From positions 124,001 through 188,000 of the forward strand of contig CAJFQM010000002.1 of NCBI GenBank assembly GCA_904419075.1: DNA of 64,000 nucleotides. Direction: 5' to 3'. Below are positions 25,083-34,754 of this stretch, one piece after another. The first letter of the stretch is position 1. Every line of letters starts with the position of its first letter. The notes under the pieces were generated by a model. That model worked only from the letters and a program-made list of their open reading frames with translations, made no database searches and was not told the origin of the DNA. The stretch comes from an uncultured Clostridia bacterium. GTDB taxonomy: Bacteria; Bacillota; Clostridia; Christensenellales; Borkfalkiaceae. Both the position numbers and the translations under genes were made by a program.

Positions 25083-27055
25083 AAGAGAATATTAAAAAGA
25101 CCGTATCGGTAAAAAAACGCATTGCCAAGGCTCATTCCAAAGCGGAATTTGTGGGGATTCTCTATCTGATCGCCACGGTATTTCTCGCCGCGATGGCTTT
25201 TCTCCCCCTCGTTTACGGCACGTCCGTGGGTTCGATGTGGGTAAAGAATTTTTGGAAACCCTTCCTCGAACTTAAAAATATCAAGACTTCCGAAACGGCC
25301 GTTATACTCAACGCTTTCGTCGCGCTCGTATATGCGCTGTTGCTTCTCACCGTCGTTATCAACGTGCTGAAATCCTTGTCAAAGCTCGGACGGCTGTTTA
25401 AGAAAAGAGCTTCCAGACTGAACGGGTTTAACCGCAACGTCATCGCGATGGAGGAAATGGGTAAAATTTTCTCCGGTACATATTGCGTATTTATCGCGTT
25501 TCCCTTTATGATTCACCTCGTTTCCGGCGCGGGGTTTGCCAATTTGTTCTATATTTCCGTCGCCGTGGGACTCATTTTCCATTTCTGGTGCGGTCTCGTG
25601 GGCGGAAACGTCAGTTTGTTTACGGTAGGCGATAATCCCGTGGAGGAAAAACGTACGCTGGGAAGAGTTGCACCCTTCTTCCGCAATATCGCTCAGCTCG
25701 TTTTTGTCGGATTGATTATGTATTTCATCTCTGAGAGCAATCTGATGCTCAATGCGGTGAAATGGTTGGAAAATAATGCGTTCAGCGAACTGTTCAAGTC
25801 GAAGATGGACGTATTGATCTATGGCGTTCTGCCCTTGCTGCAACTTCTCGTCTGCATTTGGACGCTGGTGCTTTTGAAACATGCCACTGCAACGACCGAG
25901 TTTGACCGCGAAGGTATGGAAGCTTCCGGCATGAGGAATTTCCGGGTATTTTCTATCATTACATTCATCACGGCGGCCGTGTTTTTCGCGCTGTTGTTTG
26001 TGGCGAAAGGAAAGCAGGATTTCATTGCTCCCACGATGAGCACGCTGTATCTCGCAATCGTCGCTCTCGCTGCGATTATCGAGGAATTCTGTATGTGTCG
26101 TCTGCCCAACGTAAAAGGTAATCCCGCGGAAGTTTCCGAGGAGGCTTCGGGGACCGAAGAAGCGACGGATAACAATGCTTCCGCAACGCCGAATGCGGCG
26201 AAGGAAACGGCAAACGAAAATGTCCCTGCAATGTATCATGTTCCTTTGCAGTGCATTACTCAACCCGCCGTATTCATGCAGCCTAACGGACAGCCGATTA
26301 TGGTCATGCCGATGATTGCCGGACCTCAGATGCCTCCCGTGCAGTCACCCGATTCGGAAGAAAACGGTCAGCCCGTTTACGAATATTCCAATCCGTACAT
26401 GAATAATCCGTATATGCCTCCATATAGCTCTTATTGGAATAACGGAAGACCTTATCGCCCGTTTAATCCTTATCAGTATGTACAGGAACCTGTTTCCGAA
26501 GAAAACTCGGAGACCGAAATCAAGACGGAAGAAAAGTCGGAGACTCAGGCAGCGGAGGAAGGCAAGCAGGCTCGCGTCAATGAGAAAGAGGCGCAGCCAC
26601 AAAGCCGTGCGGCGGCAGACAGAGCCGCTTTAGAGAGAACTTTGGCTGAAAAGTGGATCCGTAAGGCGAAACAGCCTGTTCCTTCGGACGATAACGAAAC
26701 GGCTTCTTCCGTAACGGGATCGGCCGCGGAGGGAAGCTCGAACGTACCCGCATTGCTTCCGGCTTCTGTTTCCGAATCGGATCAGATAAAAGGAGCTTCC
26801 GTTCAGAGCGCCAAGAAAGAGAATTTCGACAACTATCCCCAAGCCTCAGATTTGTCAAAAGAGGATCTTTCCAAGCCGCTTCCGCCTAAGAAATGGGCGG
26901 TAACCTGTCCCGATTGTGCCACGAAACTGACGGTTAAGGAAGGCGCATTTGCCTATCGTTGTCCGGAATGCGGCGGGGTGTTCCAGTTACGTAAAGTTTT
27001 CCGTGCGAAGCAGAAAGAAAAACAGGAAGAGAATTCGACGGAAGAGACAAAATAA
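25079..27055 (+). CDS. uncharacterised polytopic membrane protein with C-terminal zinc ribbon
   Basis: 658 residues. Roughly residues 20-350 contain about six to eight hydrophobic membrane segments. Residues about 355-600 are low-complexity: acidic and Ala-rich, then Pro/Asn/Tyr-rich (NPYMNNPYMPPYSSYW), then charged again. The C-terminus carries a zinc ribbon, CPDC and CPEC about 19 residues apart. A membrane protein with a disordered cytoplasmic arm ending in a zinc ribbon is unusual; an interaction or sensing role is possible, but I recognise no family. It overlaps the preceding secreted-protein gene by 4 bases. Confidence 0.75.
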   Translation: MKENIKKTVSVKKRIAKAHSKAEFVGILYLIATVFLAAMAFLPLVYGTSVGSMWVKNFWKPFLELKNIKTSETAVILNAFVALVYALLLLTVVINVLKSLSKLGRLFKKRASRLNGFNRNVIAMEEMGKIFSGTYCVFIAFPFMIHLVSGAGFANLFYISVAVGLIFHFWCGLVGGNVSLFTVGDNPVEEKRTLGRVAPFFRNIAQLVFVGLIMYFISESNLMLNAVKWLENNAFSELFKSKMDVLIYGVLPLLQLLVCIWTLVLLKHATATTEFDREGMEASGMRNFRVFSIITFITAAVFFALLFVAKGKQDFIAPTMSTLYLAIVALAAIIEEFCMCRLPNVKGNPAEVSEEASGTEEATDNNASATPNAAKETANENVPAMYHVPLQCITQPAVFMQPNGQPIMVMPMIAGPQMPPVQSPDSEENGQPVYEYSNPYMNNPYMPPYSSYWNNGRPYRPFNPYQYVQEPVSEENSETEIKTEEKSETQAAEEGKQARVNEKEAQPQSRAAADRAALERTLAEKWIRKAKQPVPSDDNETASSVTGSAAEGSSNVPALLPASVSESDQIKGASVQSAKKENFDNYPQASDLSKEDLSKPLPPKKWAVTCPDCATKLTVKEGAFAYRCPECGGVFQLRKVFRAKQKEKQEENSTEETK

Positions 27056-27080
27056 AAAATAAGGTTTATTCGAAGCAACC

Positions 27081-27121
27081 AAAAAAGCAGGCGTTCCTGA
27101 AAAGGAACGCCTGCTTTTTGT
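27081..27121. terminator. bidirectional intrinsic terminator
   Basis: AAAAAAGCAGGCGTTCC / GGAACGCCTGCTTTTT around a short TGAAAA loop. It has T-runs on both strands, so it can serve the zinc-ribbon gene (+) and spoIIE (-). The remaining 150 bases to spoIIE show nothing else. Confidence 0.9.
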
Positions 27122-27269
27122 CTTTGGAATAAAGATATTTCGGAAAAATGAGAAACGATCGGCTTTCTATTGAATAAAAACTTTCCGAAGTAATTTTTTT
27201 CGCTGTCGATGAACGGATTTTCGTGGCGGCTTATAGTATTATCTGTAAGGGACTTTATATACGGCGTCG

Positions 27270-29573
27270 TTATGCCGCGTCTAAACTTTTGAAAAGCCGG
27301 ACGGCCAAGACGGTCATGTCGTCCTTAGCCGAGCCGCCGTATAAAGCCACGGCCTGATTCAAAATCGTATCGGCGAGCTGTTGGGGATTAGCCGCGGGGA
27401 TATTTTTTAAGGTTTCGTATAGATCGGCGGAAGAGCCGAATGCGGACGTAATACCGTCGCTTAAAAAGAGCAAGACGTCATCCTCCTGTAACGTATAAGA
27501 AGACGTATCGGGGTGAAGGGATTCGAGAATCCCGAGCGGCAGAGAACCGCTTTCGAGAATTTTTAAGGTATTTCCCGAAAGAATAAATCCCATGGGCGAG
27601 CCGATTTTGACGATGTCGGCCGCGCCGTTGTCGAGGTCTACCACGGCGATATCGACGCATGCGAACGTCTCCTCCCGACTGAACGTCAGCAGTTTGTTGA
27701 TGGTGGACAGTACCAGCGAGGAGGGCATTTTGGCGCGATAAAAACTTTCCAACAGAGAAATGGTACTTTCGGAAATCCGCCGCGCATATTCTCCGCTGCC
27801 CATGCCGTCGGAGAGCGCGATCATGAATCTGCGTTCGTCTATCTTGATGACGGAGTGCGTATCCCCGCTGGCGGCCTCTCCCGCTTTGGTGAGGGAAGCC
27901 ACGCCGAACGCCGCGTCGAAATAGGGTTTCTTGTGCAAAATACAACAGAATTTATCCTTGCTGAGCGTGAGCCTTTCGGAAATAATGAGCGGATTTCCGA
28001 GCACGTGCGAGGCAATGGCCGCTATCTTTTTTACGTCTGCTTTTCCGAAGGTGATGAGGGACAACGTGAGGTCGTCCTCGTCGCCCGCAATTAGAACTTC
28101 CGAACACACGATGCCCGCTTTCAGGAGCGCTACATTCAATTGCTTTTCTTTTTCCGAATAAATCGTGAGGGGTTCGCTCTGTTCGAGCGCGATGTTTTTG
28201 AGAATTTCACTTACGCCCTGTGCCTGATTGGCGAGGAGCTGTCTGCCCGAAGCGGCATTTTCCGTTTCCAGCATATATTTCCGATAATCTCCGATCTGTC
28301 GGTTTACGGCATACAGAACCCCGCTTTGATTAATACAGGCCTCGGCGAGGTCGGTGGGAATATCGATTAAGCTGGTTTTTCCTTTCGCGCAACCGATGTC
28401 GATGAGTTTGTTTAAGCCATTCTCCAAACCGTGCAGCATGCAGGTCCGGTAATTGGTGCACGATTTGCATACGCTCTCCATGACGCAGCCTCTTATGTAT
28501 TCTTTTGCGCCTTCCTCCGCTTCGTTGGTTCCGAGCGCCGCGAAAGTGGTCTGTATTTCCCTGAACACTCCCGAAATTTCAAAGAGCTGTTCTCCTATGG
28601 AAGCGCGATTGCGGTTGATGGCGATGCGGGAGAGGTGTTTTTCTCGATAAAAGATCAATTTATCTTCCATTTTTCTGACGAGGGGAGGGGGAATGAGTAA
28701 GAATAACAGGCAGGGAATGAGTGCGGAAAGGAGAGATTGTACCAAGAAGGAAGTTTGCAACGAATAAATGCCGTCGAAATACCCGTAAATAAAAAATATG
28801 CCGAGGAGCGCCAGAACGGCGGGAAGCCGTCCCATCTTGATAAACAGGGCGACCGCCGTCCCGTAGAGGAAAAATCTTTCGGGAGAAATTCCTCCGACAA
28901 GCGCGGGCGGCAGACTGAGCGCAAATGCCGCAATGAGTGCGGAAGCGTCCTTTGTCGCGCAGGCAAACAATAATAAGATAAAGAATGCAATACCCATGTA
29001 AGCGGTAATGCTGGCTATCCGACAGATTCCGACGCCGCAGAGTACGAAGAAAAGAACGGAAAAGATAATTTCTTCCGCTTTGAGCCGACAGCGCAGCAGT
29101 TTATTGAGCAGCGCTTTCAGTGCGACCGTAAACATGGCCGAAAGAAGAAAGATGAGTCCTGAAAGAATAATTTTCTGCGAGACGGCTCCCAACGTGAAGG
29201 GGAGATTCAAGGGAATATTGTAAGGCGTAAAAGGAGAAAAGGCTACAAAAAGAACCAAGGAAAGAGATACACAGACGAGAGGAATCGCCACGGCTTTCTT
29301 TTTGAGCTTTGCATAGATGCAGAATACGATGCAGAGAATCGCGGCCTGTCCCGCATAGACGGGCAAAACGGAGAGCGTAAATCCCGACAATCCGGACAAG
29401 AGATATAAAAGGCAGGACACGACGGGATTCAGTCCCGCGGCCAACATGGCATACAGGAGGGCGAGTCCGAAAGGTTCGCCGTTCCGCCCCACATAATAGA
29501 GGGAAAACATCGCCGTAAAGAGAAGTATGTAAAGAAAAACGGTAGAAAAATTGAGCTTTTGGCGTTCGTTCAT
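27270..29573 (-). CDS. spoIIE: stage II sporulation protein E, PP2C-type phosphatase
   Basis: 767 residues from ATG 29573, which has GGAGG 7 bases upstream; the open frame extends further, but that part is not protein-like. The N-terminal third is about ten membrane segments, the middle is the regulatory region with a Cys cluster (CKSCTNYRTC, near residue 365), and the C-terminal 230 residues are a PP2C phosphatase with the hallmark ALSDGMGSGEYA near 585 and LSDGITSAFG. SpoIIE dephosphorylates SpoIIAA to free sigma-F in the forespore and helps place the polar septum. Its presence strongly suggests the organism, or a recent ancestor, forms endospores. Confidence 0.95.
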   Translation of the reverse strand: MNERQKLNFSTVFLYILLFTAMFSLYYVGRNGEPFGLALLYAMLAAGLNPVVSCLLYLLSGLSGFTLSVLPVYAGQAAILCIVFCIYAKLKKKAVAIPLVCVSLSLVLFVAFSPFTPYNIPLNLPFTLGAVSQKIILSGLIFLLSAMFTVALKALLNKLLRCRLKAEEIIFSVLFFVLCGVGICRIASITAYMGIAFFILLLFACATKDASALIAAFALSLPPALVGGISPERFFLYGTAVALFIKMGRLPAVLALLGIFFIYGYFDGIYSLQTSFLVQSLLSALIPCLLFLLIPPPLVRKMEDKLIFYREKHLSRIAINRNRASIGEQLFEISGVFREIQTTFAALGTNEAEEGAKEYIRGCVMESVCKSCTNYRTCMLHGLENGLNKLIDIGCAKGKTSLIDIPTDLAEACINQSGVLYAVNRQIGDYRKYMLETENAASGRQLLANQAQGVSEILKNIALEQSEPLTIYSEKEKQLNVALLKAGIVCSEVLIAGDEDDLTLSLITFGKADVKKIAAIASHVLGNPLIISERLTLSKDKFCCILHKKPYFDAAFGVASLTKAGEAASGDTHSVIKIDERRFMIALSDGMGSGEYARRISESTISLLESFYRAKMPSSLVLSTINKLLTFSREETFACVDIAVVDLDNGAADIVKIGSPMGFILSGNTLKILESGSLPLGILESLHPDTSSYTLQEDDVLLFLSDGITSAFGSSADLYETLKNIPAANPQQLADTILNQAVALYGGSAKDDMTVLAVRLFKSLDAA

Positions 29574-29732
29574 AAAAGCCTCCGGGCATAGGGATATTTC
29601 AGCAATCACTATAACAAAAACGCGGGCGCGGAATTTGACTGATTTTGCTCTATTTTGGCTTTCCCGCACGAAACTCGCGGAGGGGGAGGCGACTTCGCGT
29701 TCGCAACCTCTCCGTTGTTTCGGCAGGCATAT

Positions 29733-29771
29733 ATAAAAACGGTGCAAAGCGGGAACGCTTCGCACCGTTTC
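29733..29771 (-). terminator. intrinsic terminator of mazF (minus strand)
   Basis: AAACGGTGC pairs with GCACCGTTT, and an inner AGCG/CGCT stem stacks inside. On the minus strand it is followed by TTTTTAT. The other bases between mazF and spoIIE (29574-29875) show no gene. Confidence 0.8.
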
Positions 29772-29875
29772 GAGTTGTTCGCAAGAAAGAGGGACTAAAC
29801 GTCCGTCATTCTTACGCGGTATGGGGGAAGATGATGAAAAACATCGTATGAGCGGAAAAGAAAACGCTTCGGCGG

Positions 29876-30226
29876 TCAGTTCTCCTGCGTGAAGCCGAGA
29901 CTGATTAAAATCGCCCTGTTGACGCGATTCATCGTCGAGGGGGGAAGCTCGCCGATGCGTTCTTTTAAGCGGCGTTTGTCGATGGTACGGATTTGTTCCA
30001 AAAGAATGACGCTGTCTTTCGCCAATCCGTAAGCGGAAGGCAGCTCGATATGGGTGGGAAGTTTCGCCTTGTTGATTTTGCTGGTGACCGCCGCGGCGAT
30101 GATCGTGGGGGAGTATTTGTTCCCGACATCGTTCTGCACCACCAGAACGGGACGGATGCCGCCCTGTTCGCTGCCGACCACCGGCGATAAATCGGCATAG
30201 TAAAGTTCCCCTCGTTTGACATTCAT
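29876..30226 (-). CDS. mazF: MazF/EndoA-type mRNA interferase, no antitoxin visible
   Basis: A 116-residue endoribonuclease of the PemK/MazF fold, closest in style to Bacillus NdoA. Start at [13 protein letters not shown] because GAGAGG is correctly spaced and family members begin there. Conserved segments: [21 protein letters not shown] (substrate loop with Arg), [17 protein letters not shown] and [17 protein letters not shown]. It cleaves RNA at short motifs. Normally an antitoxin gene (MazE/EndoAI) sits just upstream; here the upstream 215 bases hold only the pgi terminator, so none is visible. Confidence 0.93.
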   Translation of the reverse strand: MNVKRGELYYADLSPVVGSEQGGIRPVLVVQNDVGNKYSPTIIAAAVTSKINKAKLPTHIELPSAYGLAKDSVILLEQIRTIDKRRLKERIGELPPSTMNRVNRAILISLGFTQEN

Positions 30227-30338
30227 ATAAGACACCTCTCGTGTGGAAAAACTCCCTTAGTGCATTATATGTAAAGGAGCCGTTTTCCTGTTCAACAGAG
30301 AGTATTCCCGCAAAACGGGGATTTTATACCGAATTTGG

Positions 30339-30375
30339 AAAAAAATCCCCGAAACATGTTCGTTTCGGGGAAAAA
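30339..30375 (-). terminator. intrinsic terminator of pgi (minus strand)
   Basis: CCCCGAAAC / GTTTCGGGG stem around GAACAT, followed on the minus strand by ATTTTTTT. Confidence 0.85.
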
Positions 30376-30442
30376 TATCGAAAGGGGGTAGCCCTTCATC
30401 TATCAACCGATTATATTTTTCTGTCAGATACTTTGTTTTTCA

Positions 30443-31876
30443 TCAGATAATATATTTCGGATCCTTTGCAGGCTGAGCGTCCAGCTCTTCCTTTTTCGCG
30501 GAATAGCCCGCTTTTCCGAGCAGTGCGAACGTGGCTTTCTTGCCTTCCTCTACGCCGGGCTGATTGAAGGTATTGATGTTGAGCATGGCGCCCGCATAAG
30601 CGGTCTGCAACTCGAAGAGGAACAAAAGCTGTCCCAGCGTGAAGGCGTTGAGTTCGGGCAGCCAAAGCGTATAGTTCATTCTGCCCGCCTTGGTCAGCGC
30701 ATAGGCCGTCGCTTCGTTTTCCGCCTGAATAAGCTCTTCCATGGTATGCCCGCCGAGGAAAGCGACGTCGGGGATATTCTCACAACCGTGGGGGATGGGC
30801 ATGGAGCAGGCGTATTTTTTGAGGGAAAGGAAGGTTACGACTTTATCGTAAGGGCCTTCGGTATAGAGCTGAACCTGCGAATGCTGGTCGGTGACGCCCA
30901 GAGATTTGACGGGGGTCTGTCCGACGTTGCAGGGGGTGCCGTCCAGCGTGACGTTCTTCCCGAGGGATTCCGCCCAAAGCTGGCAATACCAATCGGCGAG
31001 ATATTTGAGGTTATCCGAATAGGGCATCATAACGCCCACGTTTTTGCCTTGTTCCATGGCGGCCACTTGCAGAACCGCGCACATGAGGGCGGGATTCTTT
31101 GCAGGGGAAGGATAACGGCAGACGTTGTCCATATACGCCGCACCCGCGAGGAGCCCGTTGATGTCGATGCCGAGCACCGCTGCGGGAAGAAGCCCTACGG
31201 GGCAGAGCTCGGAAAATCTTCCGCCTACGCCGTCGGGGAGAACATAGCTCTTGATTCCGCCGACCTCGTCGGAAATCTTTTTAAGATTGCCCTTATTGGC
31301 GTCGGTGGTGAAAATGACGTTTTCTTTGACATCCACGCCCGCCTTTTTGAGAAGGTCGAGGATAATGAGATACTGCGTCATCGTCTCGCTGGTCGCGCCC
31401 GATTTGGAAATGACGTTGAAGCAGGTCTTTGCGGGGTCGATGACGTCGAGAAGATCTTTCATTCTGACGGGATCGACATTGTCTTCCACGTAAAATTTGG
31501 GGCCTTTTCTTACGGATTTGGGCAGATCGTTATAGTGCAGATGGCAGAGCGCGTTGAATGCCATGATGGGGCCGAGGGCGCTTCCGCCGATTCCGAGAAC
31601 GACGAAATACTGAAATTTTCTGCGCACGTTTCTCGCGGTGGCGAGGATGTCCGAGACGATTTCTTTCTGATTATAGGGAAGCTCCGTCCACCCCATATAC
31701 AGTTCGTCCTTGCCTCTGTTTTCTTTTACGTAGGCAAAAGCGGCGGCAGCCGCGGTATTGTAGGACGCGAGTTGCTTGGGGGTAAATCCCTTGTCGCCGA
31801 GAAATTTGTCGGTCATGTTGTTGTAGTCGAGCGTAACGCGCATGTGGTCGCGCCATTCTTTGGTTTTATAGCCCAT
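30443..31876 (-). CDS. pgi: glucose-6-phosphate isomerase
   Basis: A 477-residue enzyme interconverting glucose 6-phosphate and fructose 6-phosphate. Two SIS domains are visible: VVLGIGGSALGP and ISKSGATSETM (phosphate binding), then GGRFSELCPVG with the catalytic Glu and GQLLFLFELQTAYAG near the C-terminus. The start ATG 31876 has GGAGG 9 bases upstream and a consensus promoter, so it is preferred over an internal Met 11 codons in. Own promoter and terminator make it monocistronic. It feeds the phosphofructokinase encoded at 5.4 kb. Confidence 0.96.
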   Translation of the reverse strand: MGYKTKEWRDHMRVTLDYNNMTDKFLGDKGFTPKQLASYNTAAAAAFAYVKENRGKDELYMGWTELPYNQKEIVSDILATARNVRRKFQYFVVLGIGGSALGPIMAFNALCHLHYNDLPKSVRKGPKFYVEDNVDPVRMKDLLDVIDPAKTCFNVISKSGATSETMTQYLIILDLLKKAGVDVKENVIFTTDANKGNLKKISDEVGGIKSYVLPDGVGGRFSELCPVGLLPAAVLGIDINGLLAGAAYMDNVCRYPSPAKNPALMCAVLQVAAMEQGKNVGVMMPYSDNLKYLADWYCQLWAESLGKNVTLDGTPCNVGQTPVKSLGVTDQHSQVQLYTEGPYDKVVTFLSLKKYACSMPIPHGCENIPDVAFLGGHTMEELIQAENEATAYALTKAGRMNYTLWLPELNAFTLGQLLFLFELQTAYAGAMLNINTFNQPGVEEGKKATFALLGKAGYSAKKEELDAQPAKDPKYII

Positions 31877-31910
31877 GATGTGTTCCTCCGGGTGAAATTT
31901 TCACATTACT

Positions 31911-31939
31911 ATTTTAGAACAAAAAAAGAGTTCTGTCAA
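31911..31939 (-). promoter_or_regulatory. promoter of pgi
   Basis: On the minus strand TTGACA (31939-31934) and TAAAAT (31916-31911), spacer 17. Confidence 0.85.
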
Positions 31940-31960
31940 GGATTGGAAGGGGGGATTTCT

Positions 31961-33463
31961 TTATTTTTCAGATAACAGTTTTTTGAAGGGTTTCGGGGAG
32001 AAAATGTGACAAAAAAAGTAAAAAACGAAAGTAATTATCAACATGATGACGGCGGTGAGAGAAAGCGCCGCGACGGCTCCGAGATATTTTTTCAAAGCGG
32101 CGGAGACGAATTGTCCGATTAAGGAAACGGGGAGCATGAGCGCGCAGAGAATAAGGCTGCGCTTCAGGAGGGAGAGGGGTAGGGGACATTTTCTGCAAAG
32201 AAAGACGAGATTGAGCGTGGAACATACGACATAACTGAGCGAAAGTCCGACGGGATAGGCATAGACGCCGATGTATTGCGGCAGAATCAACACCGCGCCG
32301 AGCATGAGCGCCGCGCCGATAAAGTAATAGACGAGGGTTTGCCGCTCGAAGTTGATGGAATTGAGGATGCCGGTGGAAATCATGGTGAGGCTCATGGGCA
32401 GGAGCATAAAACAGCATCTGCGAATCATTTCTCCCGCATCTGCGTCGGAGTATAAGACTCTGCCGATATCGTCGCCCAGGACGAAAAATAAGGGGATTAA
32501 AAGGCATGCCACGAGGACGGTAACGGAAATTCCCTTTTCGATATTTTTGCCGAGCTGTTTATAGCGTTTCCGGTAGAAGTCTTCGGAAAGCTCGGGAACG
32601 AGGACGAGGGAGATGGAGCCGATGACGGTGGAAGGAATGGAGAGAATGGGGATGGCCATGCCGGAGACGACGCCGAACATTTGGAGTGCTTCGGTCTGAG
32701 TCGCGCCCGCGCGAATGAGCATGGCGGGCAGAAGTACGGCTACGGCGGAACCGACGAGGGAACCGCCCGCGCGCACGGCCGTAATGGGCATGGCGGAAGC
32801 GAACAGCGGTTTTAATTGTTTTTTAGGCGAGGCGAGTCTTCCGCCGCGCGCGAAGAAGCAGACGGAAGAGGCGGAGAAAGAGATGAAATAGGAGATGATG
32901 ACCGCAAAGGCGGCGCGCTTTGCGCCGTCGAATACGTCGGAGATGCCGCGGAGGAGAAGGACACCCGCGATGACCATGACGCTTTCTTCCACGAGTTCGA
33001 GGACGGAGGGAAGAAGAAATTGTTTGTTTCCCCAAAAGCTGCCGCGAATGACGGCGTAGACGGAGGAAAAAATAAGTCCGACGAGCAAAATGGAGAAGAT
33101 ATCCAGGCATCGGTCGTCGGAAAAGAGAAAGGTAAATTTTTTCCCGAAGAGGAGAAAGACGATGCAGACGGGAAGGGTGAGGAGCAGGGACGCGAAAAGT
33201 CCCGCGGTGACGGCGGAGCGTTCCCCTTTCGGATTTCCCGCCGCCTTGCTTTTGGAGATGAGCCGCGATACGGTGATGGGGATTCCGCCCGTTCCCAGCG
33301 TGATGAAGACGGAAAATACGGACAGGGCGACCTGATAGAGTCCGAGTCCCTCCGACCCGATGAGGCGCGAAAGAACGATGCGATATAAAAATCCGAGTGC
33401 GCGCTCCGCGACGGAAAGTCCCGTGACGAGCGCGGCCGTTCGATAGATATTATTTTTTTTCAT
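31961..33463 (-). CDS. spoVB: SpoVB-like lipid flippase (MOP superfamily)
   Basis: A 500-residue polytopic membrane protein with about 14 hydrophobic segments. The N-terminus (AERALGFLYRIVLSRLIGSE, then GLGLYQ) and GGIPITVSRLISK match the SpoVB/YtgP/MurJ-like group, which flips lipid-linked cell-wall precursors; SpoVB acts in spore cortex synthesis. There is no ribosome site; instead TACAAT sits 5 bases before the ATG (33474-33469), hinting at a leaderless or nearly leaderless message, though no -35 is evident. Divergent from the LysM gene. Other MOP members at the membrane would look similar, so the sporulation role is probable rather than certain. Confidence 0.8.
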   Translation of the reverse strand: MKKNNIYRTAALVTGLSVAERALGFLYRIVLSRLIGSEGLGLYQVALSVFSVFITLGTGGIPITVSRLISKSKAAGNPKGERSAVTAGLFASLLLTLPVCIVFLLFGKKFTFLFSDDRCLDIFSILLVGLIFSSVYAVIRGSFWGNKQFLLPSVLELVEESVMVIAGVLLLRGISDVFDGAKRAAFAVIISYFISFSASSVCFFARGGRLASPKKQLKPLFASAMPITAVRAGGSLVGSAVAVLLPAMLIRAGATQTEALQMFGVVSGMAIPILSIPSTVIGSISLVLVPELSEDFYRKRYKQLGKNIEKGISVTVLVACLLIPLFFVLGDDIGRVLYSDADAGEMIRRCCFMLLPMSLTMISTGILNSINFERQTLVYYFIGAALMLGAVLILPQYIGVYAYPVGLSLSYVVCSTLNLVFLCRKCPLPLSLLKRSLILCALMLPVSLIGQFVSAALKKYLGAVAALSLTAVIMLIITFVFYFFCHIFSPKPFKKLLSEK

Positions 33464-33532
33464 AATTTATTGTACGGGCTTGCCCTGCGATTTATGAGGA
33501 TAATTTCTTTTCTTCCCGCATATAATGGAGTG

Positions 33533-33814
33533 ATGCTGACAATTATCATTCCGCAATTTTATAAGGTCAAACGGGGACAGACGCTGAAAGAAATTTCCGA
33601 CGCCTTTCATTTGCCCGAAAGCGTGCTGATAGGCCATAATTCTCTGAAAGAGGACGTTCGGGAGGGGCAAATCCTGTATATTCCCGCCGTCAGGGGAAAT
33701 CTCTATACCGTGCGCGCGGGGGATACGAAGGCGCTGCTTTCGGGAAGCGAAGAAAACTTTGAAAAAAAGAACATGACCACACTTTTATATCCCGGAATGA
33801 AAGTATTGCTATGA
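33533..33814 (+). CDS. small LysM-domain protein
   Basis: 93 residues. Residues about 9-51 form a LysM domain (YKVKRGQTLKEISDAF, HNSLKEDVREGQILYIP), which binds peptidoglycan-type glycans; residues 57-93 resemble a second, degenerate LysM (LYTVRAGDT). No signal peptide is visible, so it may act inside the cell, for example in a developing spore (inference). The start is uncertain: an in-frame ATG exists at 33494, but 33533 has TATAAT at 33521-33526, placing the predicted transcription start exactly on its A. No proper ribosome site exists for either. Confidence 0.7.
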   Translation: MLTIIIPQFYKVKRGQTLKEISDAFHLPESVLIGHNSLKEDVREGQILYIPAVRGNLYTVRAGDTKALLSGSEENFEKKNMTTLLYPGMKVLL

Positions 33815-33994
33815 TTGGGACGCGCCGCGGGGACGAGGGTAGTCGGAACGCGAAGGGAAAATCTTTTTGCGGCATAACACGAAAATTTCCTTCCCGACAT
33901 AAGATATAATAAGTAATTGATTACGGAGGAACTTGAAGCGCCGCGCATCTTTCGCGGTTTCTTCTTCAAGGTTATTTCGTTACAGGAGGTTAAA

Positions 33995-34672
33995 ATGTCG
34001 TTTTATTCTAATTTTCAATCGGATAAGTGCCCCGGCACCATTACGGGCAATCCGTTGAACGGCTTGACGGAAAAAGTATGTATTCAGGCGGAAAAGATAT
34101 TCGACGCCTGCATCAAGCAGACGCAGCTTGAAAACTATACGCTGGAACTTACCGACTTCGTGCCCGAAAATCCTACATATCCGCTGACGTTCATCAGCGC
34201 TCGCTCCCTCTCTTCCGAGGCTACGGTCTCCAATCTCAACATAGACCGCCAATCGGATAAACAGTGCGCCCGCGTTCAGGCGTCCGTCACGATTCCCGTC
34301 GAGGTTCTTTATATGGACGCTTCGGGCACCGAGGGCAAGGCGACTTCGTCGGTCACGCTCAACGAGGACGTGCTTCTTTTCGTGCCGTCTCCGTCCATTA
34401 TGCCGTTTACGGTCAAAGGCGTCGTCAGCGCCGTCGCTCCCGAGGGAACGTTCAACGCGACGAACAATACCTTCACCGTCAGCATGTGTACGACCGTCAT
34501 TCTCAAAATCGCCATGCAGGTGGAGCTTTTGGTTCCGTCTTACGGATATTGTGCGATTCCGCCCGCGCAGGAATACTCTCAGGAAATCTGTACGGGCTTC
34601 TTTGAACTTCCGCTTTACCCTCAGGCCCGTTCCTGCGCCTGCAAGGGAAACGGAACGGATAACCGTTTCTGA
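33995..34672 (+). CDS. conserved-looking cysteine-rich protein of unknown function
   Basis: 225 residues from ATG 33995, with AGGAGGT 7 bases upstream. About nine Cys are spread over the length, four of them in the last 40 residues (SCACKGNG near the end). The body alternates beta-strand-like segments (IPVEVLYMDASGTEG, VLLFVPSPSIMPFTVKG, VELLVPSYGYCAIPP). No signal peptide. The style recalls structural spore-coat or SPOCS-like proteins of clostridia, but I cannot assign a family. It lies between a LysM gene and a phosphoesterase with its own promoter. Confidence 0.7.
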   Translation: MSFYSNFQSDKCPGTITGNPLNGLTEKVCIQAEKIFDACIKQTQLENYTLELTDFVPENPTYPLTFISARSLSSEATVSNLNIDRQSDKQCARVQASVTIPVEVLYMDASGTEGKATSSVTLNEDVLLFVPSPSIMPFTVKGVVSAVAPEGTFNATNNTFTVSMCTTVILKIAMQVELLVPSYGYCAIPPAQEYSQEICTGFFELPLYPQARSCACKGNGTDNRF

Positions 34673-34754
34673 AACGCCGAAATTAAAAAAGTGTCCGTAT
34701 CCCCGCCCTTTCTTAAAAATGAAGGGCGGGAATTTTTTCAGAGAAATAAAATCC

